This document shows, one piece after another, positions 46,106 to 59,093 of a stretch of DNA of 64,000 bases. Origin of the DNA: Blasia pusilla. Taxonomy: Eukaryota > Marchantiophyta > Marchantiopsida > Blasiales. Position numbers and translations under genes: made by a program. Position 1 is the stretch's first letter, and each line of letters starts with the position of its first letter. Below the pieces are notes generated by a model. The model saw only the letters and a program-made list of their open reading frames with translations. It searched no databases and had not been told where the DNA came from. The stretch spans positions 5,022,001 to 5,086,000 of the forward strand of contig CM114274.1 of assembly GCA_050084515.1 (NCBI GenBank), written 5' to 3'.

Positions 46106-48395
46106 ATACCTCATAAATTTAGCACCTTGTAAAATGGAAGACCTCCTGACATTAAAACAGGTCCCCTCCATTTTATAGTCAAGAACCGAGAAGACATCAT
46201 GAGGCTTACGTCTTGTTGTATGAGACTCCCTAATATTTCACTCTCGTCATGTAGGAAATAAACTACCGAAGCCCCCTTCTAATAGCGTGTAACTTGAGAG
46301 CAAAACTTTTATTGTAAGTGGAATGATGGAATATCACATTTCATATCACTATCTTTTCTCATTGGTGGGGCAATTGTTGTAAAACTCATTTCAAGATTGA
46401 AGAAGAATGCTATGTGAATGAGAGGCAAGGTAGGCACAAATTAAGTTTACTAGAGTATCAGGTCTTCTCATGAGGTACAGTTTTTCACAAGGGGTGTATG
46501 GAACATCAAATGTATGATGTTGACCATTTGTGCAAAACCCTACCTTGAATTTTCATGAGAGGATTTACTCATGTGCTAAAATCGTAGTAGCGAAAAACAT
46601 GCGATACTAACCATGTCATTCATTCTCCATAAGATGTATACTTGCTTCGTTTTCAATTCATATTTCACTACAAATCCAAATCCTTACCATTGCAAGTTTG
46701 CACATAGTGGAAAGAAAGTTTTTTTTATTGGTGCAAGAGCTTGCGAATGGCTTGAGAGAACCTCTTTTCTACTTTGTAAGTGGATGACTTTTCGTATCGC
46801 TGGAAGATTTGGTTACCCCGAGTTGAGGCTACTTGTAACTTGTAAGATTGAATGCAAGCTAGAGTACTATGATGCAAACTATCAAATGAGGAAGTGACAC
46901 ATTGTGAGAAGGGTATTTCTTTCATTTCTCAATATTCAATACTCTTGTTGCTTGAAAAAATCTACTTACAAGTCTCCTCACAACCTCGCAAATTTCTCAT
47001 TGTTAGTGACAAAAATATTATTCGAGGGGGATTGTTGGAACCATCTAGGGTATGTAAGATCTTCTAGCTTGTGGAAAAATAATGTAGTCAAATCAAATGG
47101 ATAATTTGAGATACACAACAAATATCTTTACTTCCTTAGTGCTCCAACGAGTACAATCCTAATTGAGATGATTTTATTAAGGTTGAGTGTGAGATCTCCA
47201 ATTTTCCTGATTTCATAAAAAAAAATAAAGAACACCAAAGGTAGAAATCCAATTACAAGATTGTGTTCTCAAATCTATGATCCTTTGCCCCTATCCGATG
47301 CTTGGGATGTTGTTATACCTATCCTTAAAGCACAATGGGAGTGTATGTCTCTATTGTGCATGTATGATCAAGCTTGACAAGAGAATATAAGGCAAGTGTC
47401 ATAAGAAGCCAAATATTTACCAAAGATGGAGCCCTCATGTAGCTCTAAATCAATTTGGAACTCATAATTTGGGTGTGAATCATATTTCGTACTCAAATTT
47501 TATTCAAATTTTTTATACCAATCAATCCTATGATTCCATTTTCTTTGCTCTAATTTATTTATTATAATAAAAATCATGATAATATCCTTAAAAAATATCT
47601 AATACAAAATAAAATAAAGTACATAATCAAAGCCACAAGCTTTCTAAAGTGCACCATGACATAGGAGATGCTAGTGTGGTAAAGACTCTTTGCTTTCTCA
47701 TTTTTTATTATTTTCATTGATATTATTTCTTATTTCTTTTTCATTTCATTGGAAGTTGGTTGATTATATCATATTCTGCAGAATGTGGGTGTTCAAGGGG
47801 AAGAAAGTACTCAAGTGGCCCCATAGGGACCCATTGCATTGATATTAAAGGCCCTTGGAACTATTTGTGACTATCTCAATCTTTAATTCCTGAAAAAATT
47901 TACATTACATGAATAAATACAGGGGAATGCATTAGAAGTATTGAAAGGGGACTCATAGAGTTGGGGGGGTCTCCCTTGAGAAAGCTGAAAATCATGTACA
48001 AAAATTGAAATGTCAACCAATGGCTGAGAATGTAGCCTCTTAAGTATGTCAATAGTATCAGTTTTCTCCTCCCCTCTCATTCAAATGGAGAAGACCATAT
48101 TGACAAATGAAGTTCTAAAAGGATGACCACTAGGCACTATACTCAAAATATGTTGTATTATGTCATGCTCATTAACACCATATGGCAACTTTTATTATTG
48201 GTTGTATTTTTTTTTAAGATTGTAACCAATGGAATTTTCCTTATCCGTGCACTCGTTAGTTGCAATTACTTATATGATTTAACTCAAATCCTAATTTGAT
48301 TCACCTCTTGCAATGTTGCAACAACAAGACAGAAGGATTTCTACAAGCAAGTTGAGTGATTTGTTGGAAATGGAGTTTCCCTATAATAATTCATA
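46106..48395. other. AT-rich intergenic sequence with a possible LTR junction
   Basis: No gene is recognised. GAGGGGGA at 47024-47031 followed by TTGTTGGAACC looks like a polypurine tract joined to an LTR start. The frame before it (46613-46897) has EYYDANYQMRK, weakly like the end of a copia-type RNase H. The evidence is thin. Confidence 0.3.
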
Positions 48396-48569
48396 CTAGT
48401 GGGCAGCTCGTGCCATGCACGGGAGTGAAGGAACTAATCATGTTGCACAAAAAATATTTTTCTTGTTTTCCGTAGAGGGGGGAACATTTTCTTGCTGCCC
48501 AGTTGCCACATGTCAAGCAAAGAGGTGTTTGCAAATCAAGAAGACACTCTCCAATAATAATAATATAGA
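48396..48569 (-). mobile_element. Non-autonomous Helitron-like element, 174 bp
   Basis: Read on the minus strand it begins TCTATATTATTATTATTGG after an A and ends with CCCGTGCATGGCACGAGCTG then CCCACTAG before a T. These are the canonical 5' TC, 3' hairpin region and CTAG with A/T insertion context. The internal AAATCAAGAAGACACTCTCC block also occurs in the fragment at 29270-29376. Confidence 0.7.
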
Positions 48570-48649
48570 TATAGATTCATATACATTCATAGATCCCTTA
48601 AATTACATCATACTTTTTGGTGGCCAATTGGATAACGGTCAAATGGTAG

Positions 48650-49690
48650 TATCTCATGTTTCATTGTCGTACGCCTATTCCTCTTGAATGTAAGTCCTTA
48701 GTATTGCAGAAGCGTACGTTCAGTAGGACACGCTCTCATCTCCGATCTGCACCCAAACACATTCACGTTAGTTTGGTATGGGTCAATCAGCCTTCCATCC
48801 CACCGAGTCTCAACTTGGCACCTCATCAAGCTCAACCTTCCCTAGTTCCTAGCTTCTCAACACATGAAAGTCTTCTGAGACTTGGGACAAATTTTCTTCT
48901 TAGTCCAAGTAGGTAGAATGGCATTCACACGGCTTATGGTCCCAACTGTCCAATGGACCTCACATGAGCCCCCAAACTGAAACCCCGAAATACGAGTCGT
49001 AGGTTGGAATCCAATAGGGACCACTGAAATCCACTCTATCGAACTTGGCTTGAGTTTCGAATCTCAACCCCAAAACTCCCGATCCATTTCATGCCCTTGA
49101 GTCGCCTCGCGGCGCCCCAAAGTGTGGTGCGAGTCGCATACACTCTTGGAACCTTCCCCCTCACTAGTACTTCTGGGGATCCCGGCCCTCCCCCTACTTT
49201 TAGGGAAGAGACACCCCGACCCCTCTATTTGGCCCTCAACCCAACTCCCCAAACAATTTTTTTCAGCCAATATCTCGGCCCCTTCAAGTGCGTTTGCTGG
49301 GATCTTTGGTGTATTGGAACCGACTTTTCATACGCTTTCCAACGCCACCTTAATTTTTCCAAACGCATCTTGGGACTAAAAGTTATGATCCAAAATATAG
49401 TTAAAAACCGCAAACGCTAGTCATGTTCCAAATTTGGTTCTCACCTTTTGGCCACGTCTCACCCTAGACTCAACTGTTATCAAGTATGGATTCACGTTTG
49501 GTTCCGGTTTCCTTAGTGGCGACCATAAACGCATGAAACATTCGAAACGCTAGACTCGCTCGCATCTCGCACTTGTGTTTCCTAACATGTCCCTTCTTGA
49601 GACTTCTCCAAAGCAAAAACCATCCTAGTGTGAACCCGTCAGACTTTGGATGTTCCGCTTGCCGCTCGTTTGGTTATGAAGGTCGCGACA
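48650..49690 (+). repeat. Dispersed 1-kb repeat, copy 2
   Basis: Collinear with 15530-16560 in the same orientation, with moderate divergence and small indels. Both copies have TTCGAATCCCAAC- or TTCGAATCTCAAC-like sequence near their middle, followed by CAAAACTCCCGATCCATT. No terminal repeats are evident within a copy. Confidence 0.75.
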
Positions 49691-50260
49691 TGTATCCTCA
49701 ACATAAACTCAATTCCACTCATCGCCAAATTTTGTTATTTTCTTTTTACTCTAGCATCTATTTATTTGAAAAGTACTTTCGGCACTTTGGCTACTCATTT
49801 CCCGATTACAATGATTTCCAAGGGTTTTTGAGAGCCCTAATTATGGAATACTTCCATCTAGAGAAACTAGTACCTCTTTTGGTATGTCATTTCTCCAAAC
49901 TACCATTTAACAATTATATCTAGAAGAAGATTTTGTCTTCTTCTACATGAGATTCAATATTAATCAAGTAATTATTTATTATCTATTATTTTTCACACGT
50001 GTGAATTAGGCGGTGATTTTTCGCCCGGGTGATGGGTCTTCTCCCTTGCGGTAGAGAAATAGGTGAAATGGCCCTAATCTTGGGCCCTTTAGAACTTAAG
50101 AGCTCTTCTTTAATACCAAGATATCCTCCTCCGTACTTGCCATCTTCACCACTCGACCCGGACAACGACTCACTTCATCTTCCGACGGCGGCTACGTTCC
50201 ACCTTCCGAAAATCGATCTGCTGCAGCCCATACGGTATCCCTAAGCTACCCACGTGGAAT

Positions 50261-50404
50261 GAGAAGGTGCACAGTCACCGGTAGGACAATATGCAGTTAA
50301 GTTCTCGTATCAAACATGCTATATCTTACTCGAGTGAGAATGTGCACAGTCACCGGTAGGACAATATGGAGTTAGGTTCTCATATCAAACGTGATATATC
50401 TTAC
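50261..50404. repeat. Tandem duplication, 75-bp unit
   Basis: GAGAAGGTGCACAGTCACCG at 50261 and GAGAATGTGCACAGTCACCG at 50336 begin two adjacent copies. Each continues GTAGGACAATATG, then GTTCTC, TATCAAAC and TATATCTTAC. Confidence 0.8.
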
Positions 50405-50824
50405 AAGAAGTAGATGTGCGAACCAAAGAACAAGCCGGGGAATATCCTACATGGCAAGTCCAAGCAAGCGACCGGTTAAGCGAAAGCTCTTTCCGGGGGA
50501 TCCCCTTTATGTGCAGTGGTTCCGTAAGGCCACGCGTCTGTTTTCATTTCATGGGAAGCATCAACGCATAGTCGAAAGCGAGTCCATGCTTTTGGAAAAT
50601 GGAAAATTGGAAACTGAATGATTGGACCCCGTTGAAAGGATGTTTTGGCAGTTGGCGACAACTGGGGTGCCCTCTTCCATCACCATGACAACGCCATATA
50701 AAAATAGTAATAATTTCCATAAATATGATCCTATCGCCTAAGGCAAAGGGCTGATGAGATAACACCAAAATAAATACCAGGGCCTAGGAAGGCTTGGTAC
50801 ACGGTGATGAACGTGGCGAATTTT

Positions 50825-51099
50825 GAAGTATTTGAGAGAAGCCCATATCGTTGGGCTTGTGTGCCCAAAGAAAGAGGTCTTAGAAACACCAAATAAGTAA
50901 ATAATGTGGGATTTAGGTTGTAGTTCGGCGGGTGGATTTTGATATGTTTTTTGAAGTATTTGAGAGAAGCCCATATGGTTGGTCTTGCGTGCCCAGAGAA
51001 AGAGGTCTTAGAAACAAGTCGATATCTTCTTCTTAGAAACGCCAAATAAGTAAATAATGTGGGATTAAGGTTGGGGTTCGGTGGGTGGATTTTGATATT
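50825..51099. repeat. Tandem duplication, about 128-bp unit
   Basis: Both copies start GAAGTATTTGAGAGAAGCCC, at 50825 and 50953. Both end near GGGTGGATTTTGATAT. The second carries an extra ~20 bases (AGTCGATATCTTCTTC region near 51020) flanked by a TTAGAAAC repeat. Confidence 0.8.
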
Positions 51100-53934
51100 G
51101 TTAGTGTTACATGGCGACCAATAAATATATCATGTCGGGATAAGACGTTGTGACTAACGTTGGCCGATTAAGGTTGTGTTGAATTAGATCAATTTTGGCA
51201 TTATTGGATAAAAAAATTTGTTTAAAATGTGCATTTCACGAACACCTTACTAGTTACTAGTTGTTTTGATTTGTTCTCCATGATGGATTTTTTCTTCTCA
51301 GATTTTTGTTTTAGTTTTCTTGTCTCTCTATTTATCCATTTTCTCATGTCACCCTTGTGTCTACTCAAGCGAACTCCTCCCGTGTTAATTCTCCTTATAC
51401 CTCCCCTCACGTTTCTCTACAGGTCCATGTTTTAAAACTTGTAGGAGTTTCAAGAAATGGTATCTCTTATTAACGTTCTTATACCCTTACAACCAACTTC
51501 ATTCTAAGAGTCGGTTACTTAAACAAATTTCTCTTACCTATTTGGGTCCAAATAATGAATTAAGTATTCGCCACCGTATTTCCACGTAAGACTATACAAT
51601 GCTTGCCATCCTCAACGCTTAAATTTAACGAATGTTTCCACCACTACCAATACCAACAAGAAACATAAGACTATGATAACTCCAAGGAATGTCACTAGCT
51701 TGATGCATGATTGATTGCAGCCTTAAGATCACAAAGACACGATGAGAAAACACTTTTTGTTTCCTACAAAACAAAAAGTGCATGCAAAGGAGAATCTCGT
51801 AGTGCCAACCTCGACGAAACGCACAATGGAGTGCGGACACCCTACTATTATATTCCTTGCCACCAGAGAAAAATGCAGTAGGGAGAAATTGTACACGGAA
51901 TCTCCAACACATGGTTCGAACCCCAAAGAAGGTGTCGAGTTTGTCACACTTGGACCCCAAGAACAAAACCAAGAACAAGAAGAATCAACTCGTAGTGGAT
52001 CACATCGTGCACAATGTATGGTGTTCCCATTGAGATTCCTTTTTATCTTTCCAACCCACGAAAACGTTTTTAGCTAGCTTTGGGTGCATTTGGGTACCCA
52101 ATTCTTCACTTTCTACGCTACACGTGACAAACACCCTAATAAGATGGAAAGCATGTCTCGAGCACTGCTCGTCCTACACTAGCATGTTAGTGCGGGTCCC
52201 AATGGGCCAATGGAGAGTGACCGCTATATTCAGGGAATTTCCCTATGGGACCGACCCCCTTCCCAGGTACTCACTTCATTTGGGGGATTATCCATTTTTT
52301 CTTTTCGCGCGTGGATTTATATTTGTCTTGTGCGTGAGGAATAAATTTGTAAGAAGATATTGGACGTTGCATGCTCTTAATCCGGTGTAAATCGTAAGAG
52401 ATGTATTTAATTGAGGACGCGTGCATATTTGATCTCCTCCAATCCCCTCCCACTTCCTCTCAGATTCGATCGGAATATATAGACATAAAGGTCAAATAGT
52501 TTCTTTATAATTAAACATTATAAGGGTAGGAAAGGCATATTCTCTATTTTAACATTTATTTTCCCAATTCAGTGGGAGGACACTTGTTAAGCGATGTTCA
52601 TATGCATGGCTTCGGATGGAGAAGAGTTTAAAATAATATTTTTTTTAATTGTTTTTTAACTCTCTTTGTTGCAAACCACTTTACCACTTGCGATATTACT
52701 ACTTTCCTTCCATGTTCATCTTACGGGGAATTTATCATTTTTGTAAATAATAATTAAATCTATTCAAATAGTGAGCATGAGTTTGAACTTCAGATAAGAA
52801 AATTATCCAAGAAAAAAATTTATGAAGAAAGGAATAAGATAATTGTGACGACCTAAAACAGAAAAATGAAAACAATTACACTCGAAAAAAGTGTTTTTCA
52901 AGAGAAACATGTTCAAGGACACTATGTTTTGAAGCCTCCACAAGCTTGTGCACTTTAAAATGCATAAAAGAAATTCAGTTTATTTAACCACATCTTATAA
53001 TGAAGATTAGTCCATAAGAAAAAAAAAATTCTAATTTGAAATTTGCTTTACCTCTTAACCACCATGATTGACCACAAGGAGAACTCAAAGGTTTCACATT
53101 TTAAAGACATTGGTGGTATCTTGGAGGGTTCCAAATGTCTGCAGCCGTTAAATTATCGCAAACTTTTTTTCCAAATGTGAGAAAAAAACCTAGCTATCAT
53201 TTCAAACTTCTCAACTAACATGGTAACTTACTCTAAACTAAAAGAATGCATATTTATTGTACCCATTATATCACTTCCTTTTCTATTTAAAATCTTAGAG
53301 TATTTCCCCCAATTTGTTAAAAGTCTTTGATCTCATATACTCAACCATAGAATCTGAATTCTCAAAAAAATAAGATGCATATTTACATATTGTTGTGAAT
53401 TCTCTCCATCTCTTATTTTAATAAAGGAAGAAGACATATGTTAACTCACTCCTTATTTCCAAGATAACATTGCTTATATGGTGTGTTAGTACAAGGTTCT
53501 CCAAATTCAAACAAAATTTGGAAAGATAAATGTAAAATCCACTTTATTATAAAAACAAAAAAACATCATAAGAAAAGAAGGAGTTAAGAAACGCAAAAAG
53601 AAAATGGAAACAAGCGAGCACAAAAACCAACCCAACGAGCTACACAATTAATAACTTTAAAAAAAGGTGACAAAAACACTAGTGGTTGGTGAGACATGAA
53701 TGTATGATGAGGTGAGTTGATCCCAACCACTTTGGCTCAATGTATCAAGGCCAATACTTATAGCCTTATGCACGCTGTAATATCACCAAGGTGTATTGCC
53801 AAAAAAAAAAGTAGTGACAAGCGAGAGAGAAGACCTACAAGAAAGGGCAAGTTGACAATTGTCAAGGGAGCGGTTAGAATATGTTTTCAAGAGAGCATGA
53901 AAGGCAAATGTACATGTCCAAAAAATCCACTACA

Positions 53935-54545
53935 AAAGGAATAAATTGATCAAACCATATCTCATTACATAGCTTAACTCCTTCAATCTTGTGTCTACAA
54001 CGACTATTGAGCCTTTAGCATGTGCAACCCGAAACACCAAGTTAGAACCTATTTGATTAGAAACCACATCACCCAATAGACGAAAGCCACCTCGAGGTAT
54101 AACAAGATCAATTCTTCAACTAGAGGTTTCTTTTGTAGTAGAAGGTACGACATATAGCTTATCTTGCGACTCTTGCTTGATGGTGTACCCTACATATCAA
54201 CCATCGATGGTACTACCTCTTTGATCACATCATAGGTCATCATTCGTTCTCCACCATGTGCACTTCGGATAGTCTGGATATCCTTTGCATCAATGGGTTC
54301 CTTGCATACACAATTTTGCATATTCAGAAGACAAGGATGAAGAAGTCCAAATCATAATTGTAGAGTTGTCAAGAATATACTCCGAGGAAGAAAAAATGGA
54401 AGAATAGCATGATTTGCAGTAAGTCATACCCCTGCTCTTGTATCCGCACATGAACACAAACAAGCTCAATGAGTGTTAGAGGATGTTTCACAGAGAATGC
54501 TAGAATAATTGATTTGGTGTAAAATCTCGAAGAGAAGCTCTTGAA
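53935..54545 (-). pseudogene. Minus-strand relic of the non-LTR element
   Basis: Its reverse complement is collinear with about 37720-38330 of the larger copy. Matching parts include the frame-shifted RT-endonuclease junction (PLTLIELVCVHVRIQEQGYD against PPTLIELVYVHVRVPERG) and the RLDL/RVDL and GDVV motifs of the endonuclease. It stops at the segment where the larger copy reads ATTTATTCC. Frameshifts and stops are frequent. Neither the RT core nor the 3' tail is present. Confidence 0.75.
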
Positions 54546-57500
54546 AATTGAACATATTCTCTTAAAGTTATTTAAGGTATTCTCTAATAAGTTTAAAACA
54601 TCCATGTTTAAAATTCCCAAAATTAAGCATCTTATTCCCATGTATATGTTGTGACTTGCAATAACACATAGCAAGTATCTTGGAATCTGCATGTTCAAGA
54701 ATTTTTTTAAAATGATGGAAACGGGGTTATGGCCCATCAATGCCATTGGCCATAACCTCCATGTGGCATGTGGTGTCATAGTGATGCCAAGTGATTCACC
54801 CTAATAGGATGATTTATACAAGCCCATTCACAATAAGTGATTTTTCCATAAATAGTATGTACGTGATTTTTTCTAATAAATTTTAGAATTTTTGTAGATA
54901 TACCTATGATTGTAAAAACAATACATATTCTTTGAATTAGTGAAATATTTTTCCCATGGTGTGATTTATTGTTAAATATTTTCATAAATTTCATATAGAT
55001 ATTTTTTTGAATAATATAATAAGACAATACTTGAGAGATTTAGATCTTTATGACCCCAACTGGTTTGGCCCCTCCATTACTAAGGTGGAATAGAAATTAG
55101 AAATGACAAGGAAGTGTGGGGAGGGGTAGCACATATGAAGATGTATACTTGAAAAATTAGGAGAGTTCAAGATTAAAAGATTGAGCAACAAAAGAGTTCC
55201 AAATCCATTTCATATTGTGGGCATTGATTGGAAAACCCTAAGATCGGATGAGGGCCTACATTTTGCACATAGATGAAGAAATTGAATAATTTTTTCTCTC
55301 CTTTCTACCTCAAAGATAAGACACATGTGGATTCATGCCCATCCTTAGATGCAAGTTTCTAAAGTTAAATGGGGTCCATGTTATTTCTGTTGCGCCATTT
55401 TTATTAAATAAAGCACCATCTTCTCCAAGATACTAAAGAAAAAACACTCAAGTCGAATGAATTAGCCTTTTCGCCGTGGCGCGTTCCTCCTAAGTACAGC
55501 GAGTCATTAATTTATTTATTTACTAAGAGAGATGTTCTTACCAGAGCCATCACAATCGTGACAATAGATACCACCACGGGAAGTCACAAGAAAATTAGCA
55601 ATTGGGATTAGGGTAAACTCGCGATGGGGCCACGTGCGCGTATGGGTTAGAAAGTAGCATTCCCATTTGGTAAGAAATGGATGAGAGTGGGATAAAGCCT
55701 CCCTAGGTCTCACACGGTCTGGGTCCAGATGGGAAAATATGGTCCCACCGTCGACGTCGCATGGACGGTGGGTTCCTGGCCCGGCTCGTGTACCGTGTGC
55801 ACTAAAGACGCGGGTCCCCCCCGGAGGGACGGGTCCCGCGGTCGCAGCTCCAGCCGCTTGACCTTGCCCCACCTGGTCCTCCAATCTCCTCTATATCTGA
55901 CGGCGTTCCGGAATCCGGAGGGAGGGAGAGGGGTATCTCAAATGGTCGAGAAACTTTCAACTACGATCCACCGCAGTTTGAAGTCAAGGGAATGGAGTCC
56001 ACGTTGCGCGTGATAATTTCCGTTTTATGTGGGCGACATTTTCTTCCAGCATTTGTAGTCTTAGATTTGGTATTGTTTATGTTTTTGTGAAAATAGTTTG
56101 CGGGTTTCCGTTTCTTTTATTTTTCTATTTTTATCTTTTCGTGAGGGCACCACTTTTCACACTTGCGTCCTCGTCAAGGCTCGGCATTCTTTGTAAAGTC
56201 TGCCGAAAGATTTTTAGAATTTCTGAATGGATTTGAAGTTAACCCGGAAGACAACCCATGAGGAAAATCAAATGATCGGAAACCAGCTGTTTAGTAAGAA
56301 AATTGACGGCAGTTTTGAAGAAAGTGTGTGGGAGAGTGCGGAAATATTACCGAATTAACTTTCCAAACGTCGTATATTTTCCGGGTAAGGAGTCTTACGG
56401 ATGGAGACTTATGTATTTCAATGGGACTAGAGTTGGTGCGAGGTTAATAGGTTACTTTAACTAGTTCGAGACCTTATTTATGGCATTAATGGAGTTAAAA
56501 TCCGGGCACCCGAAGAATTTCTTGGAGGAGACGTTCCGGAGAAAACGGGAGACTTGCCATTTTTGGCCGGGAAACGCCGAGCAATCATCTACGTGTCGGG
56601 GATAACCGGAAGAGGCAAACATACCCAAGGAACAACTTACTAGACCGATGAGGAGTTGGGAGAGAGCCGGCTGCTTTTAGAGAATACCCAAGGGTTACCT
56701 ATGTGCCGGCGAAAAACTAGATGGATGAAAAATACTAGCCGAGCCTAGTCCTCGTTCTCTTTCACGAATCCATGGGGGAAGAGAGAGAATTTGACATCCC
56801 CAAACTATGCACTAAGTGAATAGTCACTCGGGATAAGCACACTACCTCTAGGAAAACTTTTGTGTTGCCTTTTATGAAAATATTTTCTTACTATCAAAAT
56901 TCAATTGCATGTCAATTTTCTAATGTGACTCTTTTATGACTCACACACATAATGTGAGTCATAATAGAGTCTCCATGACTCAATCTTGGGTTAAGATAGT
57001 GCGGTGTGTCCATGAGTGGCACAAGCTACTAACGTCATGTAATGATACTCGATCAAAGTGGAGTGGTTATCAATTACTAGGCATAGCAAAAATAAACTTG
57101 AAGCTTGACCCCATCAAGGAGCAGGCCATTAGACGTCGTTGGTCGGTATTCGTAGTCACTTGGTGCATAGGAGTCAAGAACGAGACGGCTACAGCGATCT
57201 TGTTGGTATCGAGGACATGAAGTAACATTCAATAATTCAGCCCTTGCGTTTAGTTAATGATACATTGATACTAAGGTCAAAAATATTGGGAGTGAAAAAT
57301 GAAATGCTCGTTGAACAATAGCAATAGCAATCGTTAACAAAAGGTAATTGACAACCATCTTATAGATGATGATGGTTGAACGATAGATGGTTGATGGCGG
57401 TTATTGGTAGCTATGTCACGTCACACATGGGTACACATGTCTCTATTTTAACCTTACTCAAGAGTCAATATTTTTTTTTCTTCTACTCCACTAACCCTAT

Positions 57501-58199
57501 AAAAAAGATCAAATTACAAAAATGATCTCAAAAGTTGACTCATATTTCATTAAGCCCCACAAATCTTGGGTCAACACCCACTAAATTTTTTTTTTTCACT
57601 CACTTGCCTCCAAATAACAAGTTTATCTTGAGTTTCCACTAAGAAGAACAAGTTTTTTCTTTTACTTTTCTACATTCCTCACTTTTCAAAATTTCTCACT
57701 CACATGATATGGTGGCTATGGTAGCCTTGCGCAAATGGACATAACTTTGCACTCAAGCGTCAATACCATATATAGTTTTTTTTCACACCGTTCAGGACTT
57801 CTTGATCTAAGATATCATCAAATCAACTTCTTCATTTGACCTTCTATCTGAAATTAGCAACGATTTTTGTGCAACCCGTGGGATCAATCCTTATGAAAAA
57901 TATTTTTTCCAACGGTGCTCCATTGATTTCTCCCAAAAAAAACTATAAACTTGTGTAGCATTAATCAAGTGAGCTAAAGAATGCTTCAAATACCACCCCC
58001 ATACAAAAATCCTATAAAAAATTGTCTTGCGCTTCCATGCGCCTCTCTCTTGTACAAAAATCTAGTTAACAAATAAGTGGCTCTTGCTCCCATAAACCGT
58101 TGAAGGGGAACCCCAACATGAAAAACCAACAAGAAACCAATGAGCTCCTTCATTGTAGAGTTCTTAATCTCTTATTGCATCTTTGTAAATCAAGATCAC
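54546..58199. other. Intergenic, with a GC-richer patch at 55.5-56.0 kb
   Basis: Mostly AT-rich. The patch contains a 122-codon minus-strand frame (55884-55516) whose 3' part reads GGIYCHDCDGSG directly before a GTAAGA donor-like site near 55540. The CxxCxGxG shape resembles a DnaJ-type zinc motif, but only one repeat is seen and no following exon was found. Confidence 0.35.
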
Positions 58200-58594
58200 T
58201 CAAAAAATCTCTCACAAACTTGATGTCTCTCTCATTTCAAACCAAACCTACTCTCCTAATGAGAGGCTTGGGCTACTCGTAAGCCAAGGAGGACCATAGC
58301 TTGACCGCCACTTCATGCCAAGAGTTTCAACAAAGATGGATGAGCTCTAGAGCTCCATCTCTTTGGATATATCCCCTTTCCTCTCCCAAGCTCCCTCCGT
58401 AGTAACATGTGTCCGCAAGTCGTCTCTTTAACTCTTGCCCTACTATAGGAGGTCAAGGCTCACTTCCCAAATTGGAAATGAAACTATACTCCTAATATAA
58501 AATTATCCAAAAAGTTAAATTTCTATATATAGCTCCAAAAGAGCCAAAGGAAGAGGAAACCTCCTCCCTCACATCATCCAAGATCATCCTTGAC
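58200..58594 (-). mobile_element. LTR fragment, minus orientation
   Basis: Same orientation as, and collinear with, part of the 45.4-46.1 kb LTR. Shared blocks are ACTCTCCTAATGAGAGGCTT, CATGCCAAGAG and GAGGTCAAGG. CTCCAAAAGAGCC matches GCTCCAAATGAGCC there. Both termini are missing. Confidence 0.65.
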
Positions 58595-58985
58595 CTCTTG
58601 GAGCCATATTGAGGAACTTCCTATTTTAGGTAAGTACCATTTTGAGCATATGATCGACTTTATATTTTTGGTAAGTAGCCCTTGACCTCCTACATCAGGT
58701 CAAGAGCCAAGGAGGTGACTTGGGAGCATAGGTTACCATGGAGATAGCTTGGGAGAGGGGAGGGGTATACCTCAAGGAGAGAGAGCTTGAGAGCTCATTC
58801 TCTCTTTGTCGAACCTCTTGGCATGAGGCGGCGGAGCTATGGTCTTGCTTGCCTTGTGTGTGTAACTCAAGCCTCTAATTAGGAGAGTGGGTTTGGTTTG
58901 ACATTGGGAGAGCCATATAAGAGTGCACACATGTGAGAACTATGGTGTTGTGAGAGAGATTGTATCTTATTTTACAAAGAGAGAA
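58595..58985 (+). mobile_element. LTR fragment, plus orientation, possible 5' LTR
   Basis: This is the reverse complement of about 45520-45905: GGAGCCATATTGAGGAACTT, TTTTAGGTAAGTACCATTTT, CTTGACCTCCTACATCAGGT and so on to GTATCTTATTTTA. It is better preserved than the neighbouring minus-orientation fragment. It lies upstream of, and in the same sense as, the Gag-protease-methyltransferase region, so it may be that element's 5' LTR with a diverged 3' end. The conserved GCGCACGACA terminus is not found here. Confidence 0.6.
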
Positions 58986-59080
58986 TGAGTGAGTGAGAGA
59001 GCTTCATGGGAGAGCTCGCTGGTTCCTCGATGTTTGGTGCAGGTTGGGGGTAAGTGTTCCCCGCTTTATGGCTCATGGAG

Positions 59081-59093
59081 TGCTCATCAGAGC
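59081..59093 (+). other. Possible primer-binding site
   Basis: TGCTCATCAGAGC differs slightly from TGGTATCAGAGC, the usual plant site complementary to initiator-Met tRNA. Its place, about 100 bases after the plus-sense LTR fragment and before the gag region, is right. The match is imperfect and could be chance. Confidence 0.25.

Larger units (their letters stand above)
49691..53934. other. Intergenic sequence, no gene seen
   Basis: Mostly AT-rich with short unsupported frames. It holds the tandem duplications at 50261-50404 and 50825-51099. TGGTTCGAACCCC at 51910-51922 resembles a Pol III B box, but no A box or tRNA fold was found around it. Confidence 0.45.

Noticed and set aside
51900-51930. 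Pol III B-box-like TGGTTCGAACCCC, considered as a tRNA or SINE
   Set aside because: No A box at the right distance and no cloverleaf pairing could be drawn.
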